The notes: a model not told the origin generated them from the letters alone. A DNA stretch of 64,000 nt from Fibrobacter sp. UWR2 (GCF_002210285.1 NZ_MWQE01000006.1:110699-174698); one strand, 5' to 3'. Shown: positions 17,471 to 27,051, numbered from the stretch's first letter. Program-made: numbers and translations.

Positions 17471-18712
17471 CTAAGCAAACAGACGGACGACGCGCTTGAT
17501 GCCTGCGACAAAGCGGTCGATATCGCGCTTGAGCGTGTAGGCGCCAAAGCTCAGGCGGAGCGTGGCATCTACGCCGAAGCGGTCCATCACGGGCTGTGCG
17601 CAGTGGTGCCCGCTGCGGACGGCAACATTCTCTTCGTCGAGAATCATGGCGGCGTCGCTGACGGCGATTCCGTCCAAAGTAATACTCACGAGGGCGCCGC
17701 GTTCCTTCGGGTTGCCGAAGATTTTTACCTGCGGGATTTGCGCAAGCTGTTCCAATGCGTATTGCGTGATTTCTTCTTCGTGCTTGCGGATGTTTTCGAT
17801 GCCCTTCTCGTTAATCCACTCGATAGCCTTGCCGAGCCCGATGACTTCTGCAATCATAGGTGTGCCAGCCTCGAAGCGGGCGGGGACGTCGGCGTAAGTC
17901 GTCTTTTCGAAGGTGACGTTCTTGATCATCTCGCCGCCGCCGTGCCAGGGGGGCATGCTATCCAGAACGTCGTACTTGCCGTAGAGCACGCCGACCCCGG
18001 TAGGGCCGTACATCTTGTGCCCGCTGAAGGCGAGGAAATCGCAGTCGAGTGCCTGCACGTCAATCTTGATGTGGCTGGAACTCTGGGCGCCGTCAATCAG
18101 GATCTTTGCCTGCGGGGCGGCGGCGCGAACGGTCTTGATGATTTCTGCAATCGGGTTCACGGTGCCGACGGCATTGCTCACGTGCGTTACCGCCACCATC
18201 TTGGTGCGCGCATTCAAAAGTCCAGGTAGTTTGTCCAAATCCAGGTCGCCGTCGTCCTTGACGGGGATGACCTTAATCTTGGCGCCCTTCATCTCGGCAA
18301 CGAGCTGCCAGCTCACGATATTCGCGTGGTGCTCGAGCCCGCTAATCAAAATCTCGTCGCCAGCCTCGAAGAACTTGCGGCCGTAACTCCACGCCACCAG
18401 GTTGATACTTTCGGTGGTGCCGCGGGTGAACACGATTTCGTCTTCGGTCTTGGCGTTAATGAACTTGGCCACGTTCTTGCGGGTGGCTTCGAAAGCTTCG
18501 GTGGTGCGGGCGCTCAGGCGGTATACTCCGCGCTTGACGGAGCTGTAGTGTTCGCGGTAAAAGTCGTCCATCGCGTCGATGACGCATGCGGGCTTCTGCG
18601 TGGTGGCGGTGCTGTCCAAGAAGGCGAGGGGCTTGGCGCCCTTATCGCCTGCGACGAGCATCGGGAATTCGCCGCGGACGGCTTCGGCATTGAAAATATT
18701 GCTGTTGTCCAT
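17471..18712 (-). CDS. sufS: Cysteine desulfurase, SufS type
   Basis: A 413-residue PLP enzyme of the SufS/CsdA group. Lysine for the PLP Schiff base is in SGHKMYGPTG (K233) and the catalytic cysteine in RSGHHCAQP (C371); LDSTATTQKP replaces the usual LDNAATTQKP near the N-terminus. It takes sulfur from L-cysteine as a persulfide for Fe-S clusters or tRNA thiolation. No sufBCD or sufE is next to it, so this copy may serve the TcdA-linked role. It is first of a probable operon sufS-tcdA-dtd. Confidence 0.92.
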   Translation of the reverse strand: MDNSNIFNAEAVRGEFPMLVAGDKGAKPLAFLDSTATTQKPACVIDAMDDFYREHYSSVKRGVYRLSARTTEAFEATRKNVAKFINAKTEDEIVFTRGTTESINLVAWSYGRKFFEAGDEILISGLEHHANIVSWQLVAEMKGAKIKVIPVKDDGDLDLDKLPGLLNARTKMVAVTHVSNAVGTVNPIAEIIKTVRAAAPQAKILIDGAQSSSHIKIDVQALDCDFLAFSGHKMYGPTGVGVLYGKYDVLDSMPPWHGGGEMIKNVTFEKTTYADVPARFEAGTPMIAEVIGLGKAIEWINEKGIENIRKHEEEITQYALEQLAQIPQVKIFGNPKERGALVSITLDGIAVSDAAMILDEENVAVRSGHHCAQPVMDRFGVDATLRLSFGAYTLKRDIDRFVAGIKRVVRLFA

Positions 18713-18827
18713 GCCCCCAAATTTAGAAAACTTGCTGCCATCCGTGAATTTCGGGTATGGCGCTACCTTTGTCGTTATGTTTTAAAAGCGAGATTGCTAT
18801 ATTGAAAATGTATAACACGAGGATAGT

Positions 18828-20216
18828 ATGAAATATTTCAGCAAATTTCTGACCCTTGCGGCCGCGTCTATTTTTGCTACGGCTGCTTTTGCCCAGGATG
18901 ATCTCCACGACGCTATCGATGCGGGTGACCTCGCTACAGCGAAGACTCTGGTCAAGAAGGGCAAGTTCGAAGATGTCTACTGCGGCAAGCTCACCCCGAG
19001 CGAAGCGGTCGAAGTCTACGAGAAGGTTTTCAAGAAGAACCCTGAAGAATCCTTTGCAAACTGCCCGACCCAGTTTGCTTACGGCTACGGCGTGCAGGCC
19101 TGCTCCAACCGCAAGGCTGTCGACGCCTGTAACGAGGTTATCTCGCTTTTGCTCCTCGATGCCGAAACCGGCAATACGAAGGCTATCGATGCCCTCGAAA
19201 ACGTAATCCGCGCAGCGCTCCGCGTCAAGGAATTCGCGAAGCCTGTGAAGATGATGGCCGACACTTCTTTCTGGGTACCGTGCCCCAAGAAGGGTAAGGC
19301 TCGCACCGAGTGCATGGAAGAATGCCTTGACCAGGCGCGCAAAATGAACGATGCCGCCCGCGAGGAAACTTGCGAAAAGAAGCCCGAACGCTTTGTCGAA
19401 GATACGTCGTTCCTCGTGCCTCGTCCGTCGCCTTTGTACGAGAACCTCCGCAAGGGACTTGTCGATGGTTACTGGAAGTCTCCGAAGAACGTTGCACACA
19501 GGTATGCCACCATGCTGCAGAACAGTGCCCGTGCGCTGTCGCTCCCGGATTCCGTTGTCATCAACGACGCATATCTCGAGAACTGGGCCGACAAGCACAA
19601 GGCCGATGGCACTCCGCTCCCGGGTAGCCAGCTTTTCCGCTTCTGTGCCAGTTGGCAGCCGAAGATTGACGAAATGCTCGCTACCAAGGGCTTTGAAACG
19701 CGCTGCCCCGTGTTCGAGGAATTTACGGACCCGCGCGATGGCCAGAAGTACAAGGTCCGCGAGATTGGCGGCAAAAAATGGTTCGTGCAGAACCTGAATT
19801 TCGTGATGAAGGGTGCTTCGAACTGCTACGACCGCGAAGATGAAAACTGTGAGATCTATGGCCGCCTGTACACGCAGGGTGCCGCCATTGAGGCATGCCC
19901 CGAGGGCACGCACCTCTCGACAGATGAAGACTGGAAGGCTCTCGAGACTCTCGCTGGCGGCGCAAGTGTGGCTGCTGAAAAGCTCCGCAGCAACGGTGGC
20001 GATGACTATGCCTTTACTGCCCTGTTCGGTGGTTACGCCAACAAGAGCATGAACTCCGTGATTCAGGGCGAGGGCGCCTATTTCTGGACAGAGAAGCGCC
20101 TGAGCGATGGCCGTGGCCTTGCCCGCTCTATGTTCAACACGGAGAATGCCGTGACGTCGATGCCGGTCGAGAAGGAATTCTGGCTCTCCGTGCGTTGCGT
20201 GGTGAACGACAAGTAA
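18828..20216 (+). CDS. Secreted protein with Fibrobacter major paralogous domain
   Basis: A signal peptide (cleavage probably after AFA, about residue 22) precedes an acidic/helical ankyrin-like start (DLHDAIDAGDLATAKTLVKKG), a long middle region with several cysteines, and a C-terminal TIGR02145 domain from about residue 300 (DPRDGQKYKVREIGGKKWF, then CPEGTHLSTDEDWKALE and FWLSVRCV). TIGR02145 is the domain found in many paralogous secreted or surface proteins of Fibrobacter; its biochemical role is not established. GAGGATAGT gives a ribosome-binding site. The stop is one base before the epmA ATG. Confidence 0.88.
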   Translation: MKYFSKFLTLAAASIFATAAFAQDDLHDAIDAGDLATAKTLVKKGKFEDVYCGKLTPSEAVEVYEKVFKKNPEESFANCPTQFAYGYGVQACSNRKAVDACNEVISLLLLDAETGNTKAIDALENVIRAALRVKEFAKPVKMMADTSFWVPCPKKGKARTECMEECLDQARKMNDAAREETCEKKPERFVEDTSFLVPRPSPLYENLRKGLVDGYWKSPKNVAHRYATMLQNSARALSLPDSVVINDAYLENWADKHKADGTPLPGSQLFRFCASWQPKIDEMLATKGFETRCPVFEEFTDPRDGQKYKVREIGGKKWFVQNLNFVMKGASNCYDREDENCEIYGRLYTQGAAIEACPEGTHLSTDEDWKALETLAGGASVAAEKLRSNGGDDYAFTALFGGYANKSMNSVIQGEGAYFWTEKRLSDGRGLARSMFNTENAVTSMPVEKEFWLSVRCVVNDK

Positions 20217-20217
20217 G

Positions 20218-21186
20218 ATGTCCGAAGGTTTGGAGTTTACACCGACATGTGACCGCGAGACATGGATCTTGCGGCAATCCCTGATGAACAAGGTGCGCCA
20301 GTTCTTTGAACGGCACGGCGTGCTCGAGGTGGAAACTCCTGTGCTTTCGAATGCTGGCGGTACAGACCCGCAGCTCGATTATTTCGAGGTGGACGGTACT
20401 CCGAGGCATTATTTGATGACGAGCCCCGAGTTCCACATGAAGCGCCTGCTTTCGGCGGGGTTCGGCGACATTTTCCAGATAACCAAGTCCTTCCGCAAGG
20501 ATGAATTCGGTAGCCACCACAACAACGAGTTCAGCATGGTGGAGTGGTACCGCGTGGGCATGCCGCAGGAACAACTCATGGACGAAGTAGAACAGCTCGT
20601 GAGTGAAATTACCGGCAAGCCGCTGCATGCGCGCCGCACCCGCTGGATAGATGCGTTCAAGAACTACGCCGGCATTAACCCCTTCTGCAAGGATTTGGAC
20701 AACTTTGTCGAAACTTGCGAATACCACGACGTGCCTGTGCCCGAGGCTATGGAACGCATGAGCCGCGAGGACTGGTGGGACTACCTGATGGTATTTGTCA
20801 TCGAGCCCGCGCTTGCATCGAATGGTCCGGAGTTCATTATGGATTACCCGCCTTCGCAGGCAGCGCTCGCGCAGACGTATACCGACAAGGACGGTTACCT
20901 CTGGGCACGCCGTTTTGAGCTCTTTGTAGACAAAGTAGAATTGTGCAACGGGTACACCGAACTCACCGATGCCGACGAACAGCGCCGCAGGTTCGAAGCA
21001 GACCTGGAAATCCGCCGCCATATGGGGAAACCGCTCCCGCCGGTCGACGAATACTTCCTTGCAGCGCTTGAATCAGGGATGCCTGCTTGTTCTGGCGTGG
21101 CGCTTGGTCTTGACCGCCTGTTCATGCTTGCCTTGAACAAGCCCGAAATCAAGGACGTCGTGCTGTTCCCGAGCCCGATAGCCTAA
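20218..21186 (+). CDS. epmA: Elongation factor P--(R)-beta-lysine ligase (EpmA/GenX/PoxA family)
   Basis: A 322-residue class II lysyl-tRNA-synthetase catalytic core without the anticodon-binding domain: motif 2 region (QITKSFRKDE) and motif 3 (GVALGLDRLFML), plus EVETPVLSNAGGTDP near the N-terminus, which is diagnostic for EpmA. It attaches a lysine-type group to the conserved Lys of EF-P. No epmB or efp is in the window. It follows the TIGR02145 gene by one base and is probably co-transcribed by position alone. Confidence 0.9.
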   Translation: MSEGLEFTPTCDRETWILRQSLMNKVRQFFERHGVLEVETPVLSNAGGTDPQLDYFEVDGTPRHYLMTSPEFHMKRLLSAGFGDIFQITKSFRKDEFGSHHNNEFSMVEWYRVGMPQEQLMDEVEQLVSEITGKPLHARRTRWIDAFKNYAGINPFCKDLDNFVETCEYHDVPVPEAMERMSREDWWDYLMVFVIEPALASNGPEFIMDYPPSQAALAQTYTDKDGYLWARRFELFVDKVELCNGYTELTDADEQRRRFEADLEIRRHMGKPLPPVDEYFLAALESGMPACSGVALGLDRLFMLALNKPEIKDVVLFPSPIA

Positions 21187-21702
21187 TTACCTTACCAGCG
21201 CCTTGATAGCCCGCGACATCTTTTTTTCGTCGATGATTCCCGCCTCGACGTAGTCGATTTTTCCGTCTTCGTCGATGAGGTAGCTTACGGGGATTACGCG
21301 CGGGTTGCCTAGCATGTTCATCAGGTTGTAGTTCCAGTGCACCATGGTCCAGGTCATGTTGTACTTCTTTTTGAAGCGCGAAGCAATCTTCACGTTGTCG
21401 TCTTCGCTCACCATTAGGATCTTGAATCCGTTGCCTGCGAATTCGCGTTGCAACTTTTCGAGCGAGGGCAGTTCTGCAATGCATGCGGGGCACCAGCTTG
21501 CGCTCAGCACGATGAGTGTCGCCTTGCCCTTGAGTGCATCGAAGTTCGTCTTCCCGCCTTCGACATCGATTGCCTCGAAGTTCCCGATGGTTTCGGGCAG
21601 GGTCTGGAACGGCTGCGCCTTCTCGCGGTACACCAGGTACGCGAGGAACAAAAAGGCAATCAAAACGGCGATGCCAATGCTTTTGGACGATATAAAGCGC
21701 AT
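21187..21702 (-). CDS. Membrane-anchored TlpA/ResA-like thioredoxin
   Basis: The 171-residue protein has an N-terminal membrane helix (about 9-25) and a periplasmic thioredoxin-like domain with active site WCPAC (C71/C74). The preceding GKATLIVLSASW and following IAELPSLEKLQREF match AhpC/TSA-type TlpA proteins that reduce disulfides, for example in cytochrome c maturation. It is convergent with epmA, with no gap between the stop codons. Confidence 0.88.
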   Translation of the reverse strand: MRFISSKSIGIAVLIAFLFLAYLVYREKAQPFQTLPETIGNFEAIDVEGGKTNFDALKGKATLIVLSASWCPACIAELPSLEKLQREFAGNGFKILMVSEDDNVKIASRFKKKYNMTWTMVHWNYNLMNMLGNPRVIPVSYLIDEDGKIDYVEAGIIDEKKMSRAIKALVR

Positions 21703-21755
21703 ATCCGATAAGAATTTATGTTTTTTTCGGGCGGTTTTAAGTTATATTCTTGAAT

Positions 21756-22823
21756 ATGGCATACAATATTCAAGACCTTCTTTCTGAAATGGTGAAACGC
21801 GGTGCGTCCGACCTGCACATTACTGCAGGTGCGCCCCCTCTGGTGCGACTTTCCGGTAAATTGACCCCCATCGGCGACGACAAGTTGAAACCGGACGAAA
21901 CCATGCGCATGACGTACAGCCTTATGAACGAACTGCAGAAGAAATCGTTCGAACAGAATAAGGAGTGCGACTTTTCTTTCGGTATTGCAAACCTCGCGCG
22001 CTTCCGTGCGAATGCCTACCTGCAGCGTGGTTGCGTGGCGCTTGCGCTCCGTATTATCCCGCTCGAAATCAAGACGTTTAAGGAACTTGGCCTCCCGAAA
22101 ATCCTGGCCGAGTTCACGACCCGCCCCTCCGGCCTCGTGCTGGTGACGGGTGCTACGGGTTCGGGTAAGTCCACGACGCTTGCCGCCATGATCGACAAGA
22201 TCAACAAGGAACGTCACGACCACATTTTGACGGTGGAAGACCCGATTGAATTTTTGCACAAGCACCAGGGCTGCATGATCAACCAGCGCGAAGTCGGCAG
22301 CGATACCAACAGTTTCTCGCAGGCGCTCAAGATGGCGCTCCGCCAGGACCCGGACGTGGTGCTTATCGGCGAAATGCGTGACCTCGAGACCATCCGTGCG
22401 GCCCTAACGATTGCAGAAACGGGCCACTTGGCTTTTGCGACCTTGCACACCAACTCGTGCGTGCAGACCATCAACCGCGTGGTGGACGCTTTCCCGAAGG
22501 GCGAACAGCAGACCGTGCGTACGCAGCTTTCGTTCGTGCTCCAGGGCGTGATATGCCAGACGCTTATCCCGAAAATTGGCGGTGGCCGCGTGATGGCCTA
22601 CGAAATCATGAACGTGACTCCGGGTATCCGCGCGCTTATCCGCGACGACAAGGTACACCAGATTGAATCCATGATTGAAATTGGCCAGAAGTTCGGCATG
22701 AACACGATGAACATGTGCCTCTGCGAACTCGTGAAGAACCGCAAGGTTGACCGATTCGAGGCGCTCGCACGTTCGCCGAGCCCGGACCAGTTGGAACAGT
22801 TGTTCGTGAAGGAAGGAGTCTAG
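21756..22823 (+). CDS. pilT: Twitching-motility ATPase PilT
   Basis: Secretion ATPase of the GspE/PilT superfamily: LVTGATGSGKST (Walker A, about residue 131-139), the Asp box LTVEDPIEF, Walker B region DPDVVLIGEMRDLET and the His box HLAFATLHTNS. The opening DLLSEMVKRGASDLHI and the C-terminal EIMNVTPGIRALIRDDK are PilT-specific, so it should power retraction of type IV pili. The ATG at 21,756 is preferred to a TTG two codons upstream. It is four bases from pilC. Confidence 0.93.
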   Translation: MAYNIQDLLSEMVKRGASDLHITAGAPPLVRLSGKLTPIGDDKLKPDETMRMTYSLMNELQKKSFEQNKECDFSFGIANLARFRANAYLQRGCVALALRIIPLEIKTFKELGLPKILAEFTTRPSGLVLVTGATGSGKSTTLAAMIDKINKERHDHILTVEDPIEFLHKHQGCMINQREVGSDTNSFSQALKMALRQDPDVVLIGEMRDLETIRAALTIAETGHLAFATLHTNSCVQTINRVVDAFPKGEQQTVRTQLSFVLQGVICQTLIPKIGGGRVMAYEIMNVTPGIRALIRDDKVHQIESMIEIGQKFGMNTMNMCLCELVKNRKVDRFEALARSPSPDQLEQLFVKEGV

Positions 22824-22826
22824 TAG

Positions 22827-24029
22827 ATGGCCGAATTTTTGTACAAGGCCCAGAATGCACAGGGCAACAACTTTGAAGGTACGCTCGAGGCCAAGGACAA
22901 GGCCGAGGCCGAAGCGCTCCTGATGCGCCGCCGCCTCACGATTGTGAAGCTCAAGAAAAAGCCGATGGAAATCAAGCTCAACATCGGCAACGGCATCAAG
23001 CACGAGGACTTGACCCGCTTTACGCGTATGTTCTCTTCTATGTGTTCTGCAGGCCTCCCGATGTTGCAGTGCCTGAACATTCTGGAAGAGCAGTGCGAAA
23101 ACCCTGCGCTGAAGGATGTTGTGCACAAAGTAACGCAGTCCATTAACGGCGGTTCTTCGCTGGCCGATGCACTTGCGCAGCACCCGAAGGTTTTTGACTC
23201 CCTGTATTGCAACATGGTGGCCGCCGGTGAAGCGGGCGGTATCTTGGAAGGCATTCTTGCACGTTTGGCCGAAACCATGGAAAACAGTATGCGCCTCAAG
23301 CGCAAGGTGAAAAAGGCCCTGACTTACCCGGTGATGGTTATCATCGTGGGTATTGTTGTGGTGATTGCACTTATGACGTTCGTGGTGCCGACATTTGCCG
23401 AACAGTTCGCCGCCTTGGATGCGGAACTCCCCGCGCCGACGCAGGTCGTTATGAACATTTCTGACTTCCTACGCGATAACGGTGGCTTCTTGTTCCTGGC
23501 TGTGATTGCGTTGGGTATCGCATGGAAACTCGTAATGAAGGTGCCTGCGGCGCAGTTTGCGTTCGACAAGTTTATGCTGAAGGTGCCCAAGATAGGTGAC
23601 CTTACGATCAAGTCTTCTACGGCAAGTTTCTCGCGTACATTGGGAACGCTCTTGAATGCGGGCGTTAGCGTGATGGATGCGTTGAAGGTCGTGGCCTCTA
23701 CGGCAGGTAACAAGGTCGTGGAACAGGCAATCGGCAAGATTTCAATTGGTATTGCCGGTGGTAAGAGTATCGCGGACCCCATGACTGAAGTAGGCATTTT
23801 CCCGCCGATGGTTATCCAGATGACAGGCGTGGGCGAGAAAACAGGTAACTTGGGCGGCATGCTTTTGAAACTGGCGGACTTCTATGACGAAGAAGTGGAC
23901 GCCGCAGTGGATGCCGTGGTGGGCATGATTGAACCGTTGATTATCGTGTTCCTCGGTGGCGCGGTCGGCGGCCTCTTGATTGCAATGTATATGCCGATGT
24001 TCTCGATGGGCGACGCTATCAAGGGCTAA
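22827..24029 (+). CDS. pilC: Type IV pilus inner-membrane platform protein PilC (GspF family)
   Basis: A 400-residue GspF/PilC protein of standard length with two repeated cytoplasmic F domains (LTRFTRMFSSMCSAGLPMLQ and SFSRTLGTLLNAGVSVMDA) each followed by membrane helices (VMVIIVGIVVVIALMTFVVP and the C-terminal IVFLGGAVGGLLIAMYMPMF). It couples the pilus ATPases to pilin movement. It overlaps functionally with pilT three bases upstream; the assembly ATPase pilB is not in the window. Confidence 0.93.
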   Translation: MAEFLYKAQNAQGNNFEGTLEAKDKAEAEALLMRRRLTIVKLKKKPMEIKLNIGNGIKHEDLTRFTRMFSSMCSAGLPMLQCLNILEEQCENPALKDVVHKVTQSINGGSSLADALAQHPKVFDSLYCNMVAAGEAGGILEGILARLAETMENSMRLKRKVKKALTYPVMVIIVGIVVVIALMTFVVPTFAEQFAALDAELPAPTQVVMNISDFLRDNGGFLFLAVIALGIAWKLVMKVPAAQFAFDKFMLKVPKIGDLTIKSSTASFSRTLGTLLNAGVSVMDALKVVASTAGNKVVEQAIGKISIGIAGGKSIADPMTEVGIFPPMVIQMTGVGEKTGNLGGMLLKLADFYDEEVDAAVDAVVGMIEPLIIVFLGGAVGGLLIAMYMPMFSMGDAIKG

Positions 24030-24055
24030 TAAACTGCGTAATACTTCGTTACTCC

Positions 24056-24090
24056 CCCTCTCGCCGTAGGTTTAACTACGGCTTCGGGGG
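24056..24090 (+). terminator. Hairpin downstream of pilC
   Basis: GCCGTAG (24,063-24,069) pairs with CTACGGC (24,076-24,082), flanked by CCCCC and GGGGG that could extend the stem. There is no T run after it, so it may stabilise the transcript rather than terminate. The remaining bases to 24,288 contain no gene; two similar short stretches (GGTCGTGGCCTCGCTTCACTCGTTTTT-like at about 24,176 and CGTTGCCTCG at about 24,093) suggest a decayed local repeat. Confidence 0.4.
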
Positions 24091-24288
24091 TCGTTGCCTC
24101 GTCTTACTTGTTTCTTACCCCTTGCTGAATACTGCGCCTTGTCCTGCTAGCCTTTTAGCCTTTACTCAAAAAAAGGTCGTGGCCTCGCTTCACTCGTTTT
24201 TCTGCGAAATTTTGGTTTGAGTTAAAGATTTTGTTAAAAAAAATGGTGGGCTTTCATCCATCATTTTTTAGTTAAATCGCGACGACAG

Positions 24289-25068
24289 TCAACGAAAGTT
24301 CAATATTCGCTTTGCGTTTTCAACGCGCTCGGGAGTTGGCGACTTGACGTCTTTTAGGGCGTAGTCGATGCCGAGTTGCTGGTACTTGGCGAGTGCCAAT
24401 GCATGGTAAGGCAATACGTCGACGCGCTCTACGTTGCTCAGCGTGTCGATGAATGCGCGGGTCCGCTTCAATGCGTTGTCGTCGTCGCTTATGCCGGGCA
24501 CAAGCACATGCCTTATCCAGATGGGTTTGTGAATTTCATCCAGATAGCGGAAGAATTCGAGAATGTTCTCGTTCCCGTGGCCGGTGAGTTCCTTATGGAC
24601 AACGTTGTCTATGTGCTTGATATCTACAAGCAGCAGGTCGGTCACCTTCATCAGGCGCTCGATTTTTTCGAACGTTTCTCCGGTACGGCGGAACGTGACC
24701 CCGCTGGTATCAATGCAGGTGTGCACGCCTGCGGCCTTCGCAAGTTCGAAGAATTCCACCATGAAGTCTAACTGCGCGAGCGGTTCGCCGCCACTCACGG
24801 TGATGCCGCCTTCGGCCCCCCAGTAGCTCTTGTAACGGAGGGCTTTTTTCAAAAGGTCGCCGGCAGAAATTTCGAAGGGGTTCTCGTTCGGGAGCGTTGC
24901 CCGCACGTTACTGCCCGAGTCGCGGCCTGCGATGTCGAAACTCCATGTCTCTGGATTGTGGCAGAACTTGCACCGCATGGGGCAGCCCTGCAGAAAAACG
25001 ACAAAACGGACGCCCGGGCCGTCGACGGACCCGAACGTTTCCAGCTTGTTGATTCTACCGAGCGCCAT
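24289..25068 (-). CDS. pflA: Pyruvate formate-lyase activating enzyme
   Basis: A radical-SAM enzyme with the CxxxCxxC cluster motif (C29, C33, C36: GCPMRCKFCHNP), the glycine-rich SGGEPL motif and the activase-type LETFGSVDGPGVRFV opening. It installs the glycyl radical on pyruvate formate-lyase, consistent with strictly fermentative anaerobic life. The 259-residue length is normal. The pfl gene itself is not adjacent; the upstream neighbour is a glucanase gene 40 bases away on the same strand. Confidence 0.92.
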   Translation of the reverse strand: MALGRINKLETFGSVDGPGVRFVVFLQGCPMRCKFCHNPETWSFDIAGRDSGSNVRATLPNENPFEISAGDLLKKALRYKSYWGAEGGITVSGGEPLAQLDFMVEFFELAKAAGVHTCIDTSGVTFRRTGETFEKIERLMKVTDLLLVDIKHIDNVVHKELTGHGNENILEFFRYLDEIHKPIWIRHVLVPGISDDDNALKRTRAFIDTLSNVERVDVLPYHALALAKYQQLGIDYALKDVKSPTPERVENAKRILNFR

Positions 25069-25108
25069 GCTTTGCCATGCCTTTTATGACAGCGAACAAC
25101 CCGCGGGC

Positions 25109-26182
25109 TTAGCCCTTCGCGAGCATGTCCATGAGTTCGTTGTCGAGCCTGTCGGGATTGTTGTATTGCGGGAGGCTCTCGTGCAGCGATTCTCCCTTCG
25201 ATACGAGTCCGAAGTCCAGGTTCTTGTAGTTCCAGTAGCTAAAGCCTACGTCGGCCTGCCGCAAGATGTCGAGGAAGTCGCGCATCCATGCAATCTGGTA
25301 CTGGCGCGGCACCTGCACGTACACGCCGAACTCGTTGCAGGCAACGGGCAGGTCGTACTTTGCGCGGAAATCGAGCGCGTTCTGGATGCTTGCCTGCAGG
25401 CGGGCCTTGTCCCACTTGCCGTATTCCACGTTCAGGCGGGTCTGCGCATCGCCTTCGGGGGCGGCATAGTCACCGGGCCAGGGGCGTTCAATGTGGAAGA
25501 ACGGGTCAGTAATCCATGCGGCACCCTGGTGCGTGAACGTCACCGGTGTGTAGGTATGGAAGCTGTAGATGGCGTTGTCGTCGTCGAGCGGGGTAAGGAA
25601 CTCGAATTCCTTCGCGCTGTTCCACTTGTTGCTGCCCACCACGATGGTGTTCTTGGGCGCATGCTTGCGGATAGCCCAGAAAAGTTCGTCTTTTACTTTA
25701 TCCCAAACGCGCGAGTCGCTGCCGGCGGGCTCGTTCAAAAGTTCCATCATCACGCGGGGCATGTTGCTGTAGCGCTCGCCCATGAATGCCCATATATTGC
25801 AGGCACGCTTGCGTGCTGCCGGGTCGGCAAAAAATGCCTGTTCGGTAGAGCAACCCAGGTGAAAATCGTGGCCTGGGCACTTGTGCAAGTCGAGAATAAC
25901 GTCGAGGTCGGCTTCCGTAATTTCGCGGAGCGCCTTGTCGAGCAGCCCGAACACCTCCTCGTCGGGCGTGTCGTTCTCGCCTTTGAATAAATTAAAATAG
26001 TCCACAGGCAGGCGGACGTGGTTGAACCCCGCCTTACGGATGCGCTCAAAGTCGCTTTTGCCGAGGAAGGTTTCGATATGGCGGACAACCCCGGGGAAAC
26101 CGACGGGGTCTTTTTCCTGGATGCAGTCGACCTGACTGAACCAGCCACCCAAATTCACTCCGCGCAGTCTTTCCTTTTTCAT
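25109..26182 (-). CDS. Glycoside hydrolase family 5 enzyme without a signal peptide
   Basis: A 357-residue GH5 (TIM-barrel) enzyme. The opening RGVNLGGWFSQ, HVRLPVDYF, the acid/base in MELLNEP (E151), YSFHTYTP and the nucleophile in CNEFGVY (E284) are all present. Substrates of related enzymes are beta-1,4- or beta-1,3-glucans or mannans; which one applies here cannot be read. No signal peptide is seen when the ATG at 26,182 (with AAGGA upstream) is used, so it is probably cytoplasmic and acts on imported oligosaccharides. The frame is open to 26,278 without a ribosome-binding site. Confidence 0.88.
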   Translation of the reverse strand: MKKERLRGVNLGGWFSQVDCIQEKDPVGFPGVVRHIETFLGKSDFERIRKAGFNHVRLPVDYFNLFKGENDTPDEEVFGLLDKALREITEADLDVILDLHKCPGHDFHLGCSTEQAFFADPAARKRACNIWAFMGERYSNMPRVMMELLNEPAGSDSRVWDKVKDELFWAIRKHAPKNTIVVGSNKWNSAKEFEFLTPLDDDNAIYSFHTYTPVTFTHQGAAWITDPFFHIERPWPGDYAAPEGDAQTRLNVEYGKWDKARLQASIQNALDFRAKYDLPVACNEFGVYVQVPRQYQIAWMRDFLDILRQADVGFSYWNYKNLDFGLVSKGESLHESLPQYNNPDRLDNELMDMLAKG

Positions 26183-26235
26183 TGTGTTGTCCTTTTGTGA
26201 AAGATAAAGTTGAGTAAAAAAGTTAATTTTTTTAC

Positions 26236-27051
26236 ATGAGTCTAAGAGTCGGGCGAATTCCGTTTTTAGTGTGTGCACCGTTTTTCCACGATTTTATCGG
26301 GCGTGAAGGTGATTGCCGGGAATTCGATTTTGTCGACGGCCCGCCAAGTGCGCACTGCCGCGGGCTCATGGACGGCTCTATAGACCTTTCGCCTGCATCG
26401 TCGATTACCTTTGCACTCAAGCCGGGAGCCTTCGTGCTTTCGCCCGCACTTTGTACGTCATGCTCGTTCGAGGTGCGCTCGGTAAAGCTCTTTTCGCACT
26501 ACCCAATTGAAAAACTCGGTGGCCGCGCGGTACGAATAACTTCACAAAGCCGCACATCGGTTGCTCTCTTGCGCATTTTGCTCGAGATGCGTTACGGTGT
26601 TATGCCCGAATACAAGGATGGCCTTGCCGCCGAAGCCAGCGACGACGCGTGCCTGCTGATAGGCGACATGGCGCTCGAAGAGAACGAACGGAACCGCTTT
26701 GAATACGGCTACGACTTGGGCTCGCTCTGGCAGGAATGGCAAGGGTTGCCGTTCGTTTTTGGTGCGTGGGTGATTTCGAAAGCTGCCGCACAGAGGGACC
26801 GTGCCGCGCTCGAACGCTACATGGAATTGACGGAGAAAAGCATCGCGGACTTCCGTGCCAACGTTAGCGCTGCGCTCGACCGCTGGCTTGCGCGCTACCC
26901 GGTAAGCCTCCCGCGCCATGTTGTCGAAGATTACTACAAGGTGATTGACTACCGATTCACCGACGAACGCAAGCAGTCCCTGTCGCTGTTCTTGAGCCTT
27001 GCCGCCCGCATGGGCCTGGCACAACAAAACTTGCCTCTCGAATACCTCTAA
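26236..27051 (+). CDS. mqnA: Chorismate dehydratase (menaquinone biosynthesis, futalosine pathway)
   Basis: A MqnA/MqnD-fold protein: RVGRIPFLVCAPFFHDF opening, SSITFALKPGAFVLSPALC, SVALLRILLEMRYG, LLIGDMAL and LGSLWQEWQGLPFVFGAWV are the recognisable family blocks. MqnA makes 3-enolpyruvylbenzoate from chorismate, the first step of the futalosine route to menaquinone. Length 271 is typical. It is divergent from the GH5 gene with a 53-base gap, and no other mqn gene is here. Confidence 0.87.
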   Translation: MSLRVGRIPFLVCAPFFHDFIGREGDCREFDFVDGPPSAHCRGLMDGSIDLSPASSITFALKPGAFVLSPALCTSCSFEVRSVKLFSHYPIEKLGGRAVRITSQSRTSVALLRILLEMRYGVMPEYKDGLAAEASDDACLLIGDMALEENERNRFEYGYDLGSLWQEWQGLPFVFGAWVISKAAAQRDRAALERYMELTEKSIADFRANVSAALDRWLARYPVSLPRHVVEDYYKVIDYRFTDERKQSLSLFLSLAARMGLAQQNLPLEYL

